DNA of 64,000 nucleotides from Sphaerobacter thermophilus DSM 20745 (GTDB lineage: Bacteria; Chloroflexota; Chloroflexia; Thermomicrobiales; Thermomicrobiaceae): assembly GCF_000024985.1 (NCBI RefSeq), contig NC_013523.1:2666001-2730000 (forward strand), in the 5' to 3' direction. A program made the translations under genes and the position numbers. Below the pieces are notes generated by a model. It was not told the origin of the DNA and did no database searches. It saw nothing but the letters and a program-made list of their open reading frames with translations. Position 1 is the stretch's first letter; every line of letters begins with the position of its first letter. This document shows, in pieces, positions 59,681-64,000 of this stretch.

Positions 59681-62600
59681 TCACCACCGGCCCCAGGGCC
59701 AGATCCACCCCAGCCGACCCGTGCGGAGCGCGACGGCGTAGGGTGCCGGATCATCGTCGACCGTGAACCAGAGCGTGTGGGTGCCGGGCGGCAGGCCCCA
59801 GGTAGACACCATTGCCAGATACTCCCCGCCCTGCCGCTGCCGCCCGACGTAGACGAGCCGTACCAGTGGCCGGGGATGCGCCGCGCCGTCCTCCGTGGTC
59901 AGCCCGGTGACGCGCAGGCGATGCGCCGCTGCAGAGTGGTTCACCCCATCGGCATCCACGAGCCGCAACCGCACCCAGACCAACGGCCCAAGCCCGAGCT
60001 GACCGGTCTGCTCGACCCCGTAGCGGACCTGGTACGTCACGGCCTGGCTGGCGGTATTGCCGGCGGCGTCGCGCGCGTCCACTCGGAAGGTGTGGCTGCC
60101 CACCCGGCTCGTGTCGATCGGCGCGCCGGCCGGCACCGGGCCTTGGCAGCTTGCGACGCCCGAACCTCCGTCGGCGCACGCGTACTCGGCCGTGACCTTC
60201 TGGTTGAGCAGGTAGGTCCCCGCCGGAGCGACGATCTGGATCTCCGGCGCCGCCGTGTCGACCGGGAGGCTGACCGGCCCGGCGACGGTGCAGTTCCCTG
60301 CCACATCGCAGACCGTGCGTGTCCTGTCCCCGGCGGTGCTTGCCACCTGCATACCCTGCGGGATCGGCGTCAGGGTGAACTGCGCATCCTCGGGGTCGCG
60401 CAGCCCGGAGACCGTGTCGACGGCCGTGCAGGCGACGGTGGCCCCCTCATGCCAGCCGTCCGGCTCCTCGCAGGAGACAACCGGCGGGGACAGGTCGATC
60501 CGGACCTCGATGGTCTGCGCCGTCTCGATGTTCCCCGCGACATCGCTGCTCCAGACGGTGAGCCGGATGGTGCCCTCAGTGTCGATCGCCAACGGCTGCT
60601 GGTAGAACTCCGGCGCGCCGCCGTCGATCTGGTACTGAGTACCCGCCACCCCGGACCCGGCGTCGGTCGCGGTCAGGGTCACCGTGGCTGTCCCCCGGTA
60701 CCAGCCCGCGTCGCCCGGCGGTCCGGCGACCGCCGCGGTCGTCACCGGCGCCGTCCGGTCGATGTTGATCCCGTCCACGACCCGGCTCGCCTGATTCCCA
60801 ACCCGATCGACGCAGGTGCCGGTCACCGACTGGCCGCCGCCGTCGTCCTCGAGCGTCGCCGGCGCGGGCGGGCTCCCGGTCGCGAGCCCGGCTCCCTCAT
60901 CGACACAGGTGAACGCGACCGTCACCGGTTGGCTCACCCACGTGCCCGGCGTGTAGGGCGCACCTCCCACGGTGGCCGTCGCGGTAATTTCCGGCGCCTT
61001 CCGGTCCACGCCGAACGTGTACGGTCCAGCCTGCTTGCAGTGGCCGACGAGGTCGCAGACCTGGCGGGTATCGGTCGGCGCGGCCACGCGCTCCTCGCCA
61101 GCCGGCACATCCGTCCGGAGGGTGAAGCTCGCGTCCTCCGGGTTGGCCAGCCCCGCCCCATCGTCACGCGCCGTGCAGGTCACGGTGCGGTTGTCGTTGG
61201 ACCACTCCTGGTCCGGCAGCTCGCAATCGATCGAGGGCGGGGTGAGGTCGACATGGACCGGCCTGACCGTAATCTCAGTGCGCTTCCCGGCCTCGTCGAC
61301 GGCCACACCGGTCACGACATGGTCCGCCCCCTCGCCGAGCGTCACATCCGGTCCGCAGGTCACGATCATCCCCGTCCCGCCGCTGCAGATGAACCTGACG
61401 GTGACGGGCCGGTCGTACCAGCCGGAAGGGCTCTCCGGCAGCGGCTGGCCGGCGGCATCGACCAGCGCGTAGGTGATGCTCGGCGCCGGCCCGGCCACGT
61501 TGATGCCGTCGATCTCGACCGGCGTCTGGTTCCCGGCATGGTCCTCCGCAACGTCGTGCACGCGCTGCCCCACCCCGGCGCCGAGCGTGCGGTTCGCCGG
61601 GCAGGCGCGGACCCCGGAGCCCTCATCGGAGCAGGTGAAGACGATGCGCAGCGGCTCGGGGTACCAGCCGTCCCTCGGCTCGACCGGCTGGCCGTCCATA
61701 TCCTGGAAGGCGAACGTGACGGTCGGCGGCACGGTGTCGACGTTGATGTCCTCCACCACCGCGCGGGCCGTGTTCCCCGCACGGTCGGTCGCTATTCCCT
61801 CCACGCGTTGCCCGGCGCCGTCGGTGAGCACCGTCGACTCGGAGCACTCATGCACGCCCGACAGCGCATCGGCGCAGGTGAACACCATCGTGACCGGCTG
61901 CGAGAACCACCCTGCCGCGTTCGGCTCGATCGGCGCACCATCCGGCCCCTGCAGCGCGGCCGCGATCGTAGGCGGCGTGCGGTCGATATTGATCCCGTCG
62001 ACCGTCACCTCGGCCCGGTTCCCAGCCCGGTCGACTACCTCTCCCCGGGCAGACTGGTCGCGCCCCTCTTCCGAGAGCGTGACCGGCGACGGGCAGGCGT
62101 CCTCATCGAGACCCGACGTATCGTCGTCGCACGTGAAGACGATGTCGACAGGCTCTCGATACCACCCGTTCGCATTCGGCGGCCGATCGGGCGCGCCGTC
62201 GATCCGGGGCGGCGTACCGTCGATCCGCACCTCACGGAGCTGGGGCTGCTCGGCGTTGCCGGCAGTGTCGGTGGCGAAGAATTCCAGCTCGTGAACACCG
62301 TCGTCCTCGATGGCGAAGGGCTCAACGTAGTCCTGCCATTCGTCACCATCGATCCGGAAGTGGATGCCCTGCACCTCGGACTGTTCGTCCCGAGCCCTGA
62401 GCGTGACGGTCACCGGTCCGGTGAACCAGTCATTCGTCCCCACCGGGCCATCCAACTCAGCCGTCGTGACCGGCGGCGTGCGGTCTCCCACCGGCACGGT
62501 GACGAAGCGCTCGGTGGAAGAGACCGTGCTCGTGTTGTACCCACCCACGGCGTAGATGACCCCCGCCGGGGTGATGGTCACCCCCATCGCGTAGCGGGCT

Positions 62601-63439
62601 TGTTTGAGAGGCGCACCGGCCTCCCAGATGCCACCGCGAGGATCGAGCATCAGGACAGTGTTGGTCGCATTTCCGTCATAACCGCCGATGACGTAGATCC
62701 GTCCGTCGGCTCCGGTGACCGCGCCCATCTCCCGCCGCCCACTGGGAAGTGCGGGTCCCTGTTTCCACTCGTCGGTTGCTGGATCGTAGATGTCAACGAA
62801 CGAGATCGGCTTGTTGGAGGCATCCGCTCCGCCGATCACATAGATCCGCCCATCGGGCGCCATCGCTGCTGCCGCACCCCAGCGGGCTCGCGGCATCGGC
62901 TCGATAGACTCCCAGGTTCGACCGACCGGATCGAACACCTCGGCGGTGGCAACGGGAGTCCCAGCACTCCGCCCTCCGAAGACGTAGATTCGCCCGTCCT
63001 TCCCGGTCGCTACGGCGGCGTTTGCCCGCGCGGTGGACATCGTGGTCGTCAGCAGGGTCCAGGTGTTCTCTGTCGGATCGTAGACCTCGACCGAATCCAG
63101 CTCCGTTGAGGAGTAGCCCCCGATGACGTAGATCTGGCCGTCCCCACCCCGCGCCGCGACCGGGCTCCGCCGGGCAACGTTCAACGAGGCGATCGTGCTC
63201 CAGGAATTTGTCTCCGGATCATAACGCTGGACCGTATCGAGGTTGGAACCGGCATAACCCCCGATGACATAGATCCGGCCGTCGCTATCGCTCACAGCAG
63301 CCAGATACCGGCGCCCGGACGATGGCAGATTCGCGACCGACTCCCACCCCGACTCCGCCGCCACCGGCAGCCCCGCCAGCTCCACGCCCAGCAGCCACGC
63401 GACCAGCAGGCAACGGAGCACCCCTCCCCGACCCCTCAT
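59681..63439 (-). CDS. Secreted kelch-propeller and Ig-like repeat surface protein
   Basis: 1252 residues from ATG 63439 (GGGGGAAGGG upstream). A signal peptide (LRCLLVAWLLGVELAGLPVAA) leads to six kelch blades with recurrent DGRIYVIGGY and YDPETNSW-like motifs (residues about 35-325), forming a complete propeller. Then come about ten Ig-like/OmpL47-type units, each ending in a linker of the DRTPPxIxxxL form, with repeated WYxxPVTVTFTC and DEGSGVxxC patterns (about 330-1120). Paired Cys inside most units suggest disulfides. A final beta domain ends RTGRLGWIWPWGRW, with no membrane anchor or sorting signal. It probably acts outside the cell in adhesion or carbohydrate binding. The promoter is at 63568-63596. 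Confidence 0.85.
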   Translation of the reverse strand: MRGRGGVLRCLLVAWLLGVELAGLPVAAESGWESVANLPSSGRRYLAAVSDSDGRIYVIGGYAGSNLDTVQRYDPETNSWSTIASLNVARRSPVAARGGDGQIYVIGGYSSTELDSVEVYDPTENTWTLLTTTMSTARANAAVATGKDGRIYVFGGRSAGTPVATAEVFDPVGRTWESIEPMPRARWGAAAAMAPDGRIYVIGGADASNKPISFVDIYDPATDEWKQGPALPSGRREMGAVTGADGRIYVIGGYDGNATNTVLMLDPRGGIWEAGAPLKQARYAMGVTITPAGVIYAVGGYNTSTVSSTERFVTVPVGDRTPPVTTAELDGPVGTNDWFTGPVTVTLRARDEQSEVQGIHFRIDGDEWQDYVEPFAIEDDGVHELEFFATDTAGNAEQPQLREVRIDGTPPRIDGAPDRPPNANGWYREPVDIVFTCDDDTSGLDEDACPSPVTLSEEGRDQSARGEVVDRAGNRAEVTVDGINIDRTPPTIAAALQGPDGAPIEPNAAGWFSQPVTMVFTCADALSGVHECSESTVLTDGAGQRVEGIATDRAGNTARAVVEDINVDTVPPTVTFAFQDMDGQPVEPRDGWYPEPLRIVFTCSDEGSGVRACPANRTLGAGVGQRVHDVAEDHAGNQTPVEIDGINVAGPAPSITYALVDAAGQPLPESPSGWYDRPVTVRFICSGGTGMIVTCGPDVTLGEGADHVVTGVAVDEAGKRTEITVRPVHVDLTPPSIDCELPDQEWSNDNRTVTCTARDDGAGLANPEDASFTLRTDVPAGEERVAAPTDTRQVCDLVGHCKQAGPYTFGVDRKAPEITATATVGGAPYTPGTWVSQPVTVAFTCVDEGAGLATGSPPAPATLEDDGGGQSVTGTCVDRVGNQASRVVDGINIDRTAPVTTAAVAGPPGDAGWYRGTATVTLTATDAGSGVAGTQYQIDGGAPEFYQQPLAIDTEGTIRLTVWSSDVAGNIETAQTIEVRIDLSPPVVSCEEPDGWHEGATVACTAVDTVSGLRDPEDAQFTLTPIPQGMQVASTAGDRTRTVCDVAGNCTVAGPVSLPVDTAAPEIQIVAPAGTYLLNQKVTAEYACADGGSGVASCQGPVPAGAPIDTSRVGSHTFRVDARDAAGNTASQAVTYQVRYGVEQTGQLGLGPLVWVRLRLVDADGVNHSAAAHRLRVTGLTTEDGAAHPRPLVRLVYVGRQRQGGEYLAMVSTWGLPPGTHTLWFTVDDDPAPYAVALRTGRLGWIWPWGRW

Positions 63440-63919
63440 GGCCCTTCCCCCATCAACGGCAATGCCGGACCCACCCGGCGGCCGCGGCCCGGCACAAGCA
63501 CCGGCCCCCACGACTCACCAGGGGCCCATCTCCACAGTACTGTTGTAGGAGAAACGTACTGGTCCTCAGTATAGATGAATAAGACTTGCTTGTAAAGAGG
63601 GGTTTGAGGTCGAGGGGTGTAAAGTGTGCGTGTAAGAGTAGAGATAGCGTACGTACACATGACGAATAGTGGCTGATGGGATGAGGACGTGAAGCGGGCA
63701 AGGAGCGCATTCTCGGTCATGGCACGGAGGGAACCTGGGATCACTGCCCCCCTCGCCGTGCGCTGCCTTGGGAAGGCGACTGGGGCCCACGATCGCGCGG
63801 CCAGATGGTGAGCGGGACGGAGTGTGAAGGGTGGGGTGGTTGGCGTTGGGTGTGCTCTGCGGTGGGGTGGATGGGTAGAATCGTGCTGGTGACGCCGGGG
63901 GGCGTGGGTAGGAGGGTAT
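63440..63919. other. AT-richer divergent promoter region
   Basis: 480 bp between the kelch protein gene and the final gene. It is markedly less GC-rich between about 63540 and 63665 than the rest of the window and holds the palindromic GCGTACGTAC near 63650. TAGAAT at 63876-63881 is a -10 candidate for the rightmost gene, leaving a leader of about 32 nt. No gene seen. Confidence 0.55.
63568..63596 (-). promoter_or_regulatory. Sigma-70-type promoter of the kelch protein gene
   Basis: On the minus strand TTTACA (63596-63591) and TATACT (63573-63568) are separated by exactly 17 bp. This is the best promoter match found in the window and lies about 130 bp upstream of the start codon. Confidence 0.7.
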
Positions 63920-64000
63920 GTGACTGAGCCGGACCGTGAGCGAAGTGTGACCGCGGCGGAGCGGACGGGGTCGCTGCTGGAGCGGCTACCGCCGCAGATG
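63920..64000 (+). CDS. Start of an unidentified gene, truncated by window edge
   Basis: GTG 63920 follows GTAGGAGGGTAT, a strong ribosome binding site, and the frame is open to the end of the window. The 27 visible residues (TEPDRERSVTAAERTGSLLE and onward) are too few to identify a family. The upstream TAGAAT at 63876 could serve as its promoter. Confidence 0.6.
   Translation, partial: MTEPDRERSVTAAERTGSLLERLPPQM

Noticed and set aside
59606-63109. Very long plus-strand open frame antisense to the kelch/Ig protein
   Set aside because: Arg-, Asp- and His-rich low-complexity product, typical of an antisense GC-rich shadow; the minus strand has a signal peptide and repeated domains.

Overview
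The window is about 64 kb of very GC-rich bacterial DNA with strong G/C preference at third codon positions, frequent GTG starts and GGAGG-type ribosome binding sites. The gene content (transaldolase/phosphoglucose-isomerase fusion next to G6PDH and OpcA, multi-GAF histidine kinases, DUF3618/holin-X membrane operon, MidA-type methyltransferase) best fits the Chloroflexota class Thermomicrobia, probably a Sphaerobacter-like thermophile. This placement is inferred from gene content and style, not from a database match.

Layout. 1-1644: end of a cobalamin-type substrate-binding protein and an ECF S component. 1915-6261 and 14382-16754: two large PAS/GAF histidine kinases. 6435-12072: lipoproteins, a SnoaL-like protein, a broken IS630 transposase with a MITE, a molybdopterin-binding-domain protein and MnmA. 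12193-14029: a three-gene envelope operon on the minus strand. 17104-19500: a WxL / DUF916 / WxL cell-surface cluster. 20143-31411: glutamine synthetase, PdxH, HAD phosphatase, thioesterase, EamA exporter, MgtC, TrmH, MidA-like methyltransferase, a redoxin, IS982 copy 1 and a small Cys-rich protein. 31553-35276: peptide/nickel-type ABC permeases and binding protein without ATPases. 35620-36840: an FAD-linked sugar-lactone/alditol oxidase. 37225-44989: the oxidative pentose phosphate cluster tal-pgi, gnd, zwf, opcA, pgl. 45000-46640: a repeat-rich island with IS982 copy 2. 46658-59661: prolyl oligopeptidase, a lone response regulator, a probable selenoprotein, DinB-like, EamA and MFS exporters, MoaC, a class III aminotransferase, YbjQ, a cupin, a cation exchanger and a DsbA-like protein. 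59681-63439: a 1252-residue secreted kelch/Ig-like protein. The right edge cuts a gene starting at 63920.

The most notable observation is at 49405-49965 (minus strand). A thioredoxin-fold ORF with a strong ribosome binding site has an in-frame TGA exactly where the first Cys of a CxxC motif would be. It is followed by a 6-bp hairpin whose 10-nt loop begins with G, 21 nt after the TGA, which fits a bacterial SECIS element. I read it as a selenocysteine UxxC redox protein.

The second theme is intergenic repeats. There are at least five families: arrays with CGT (or ACG) every 7 bp flanking a GGGAGAGGGG-type hairpin; palindromes of the GCCCGGGGGT/ACCCCCGGGC type paired with AGCCGGCT repeats; a 92-bp element with perfect 19-bp inverted ends (two copies); a ~210-bp MITE-like element (two copies); and an IS630-derived MITE. 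Two near-identical IS982-like elements sit beside the GCCCGGGG palindromes.
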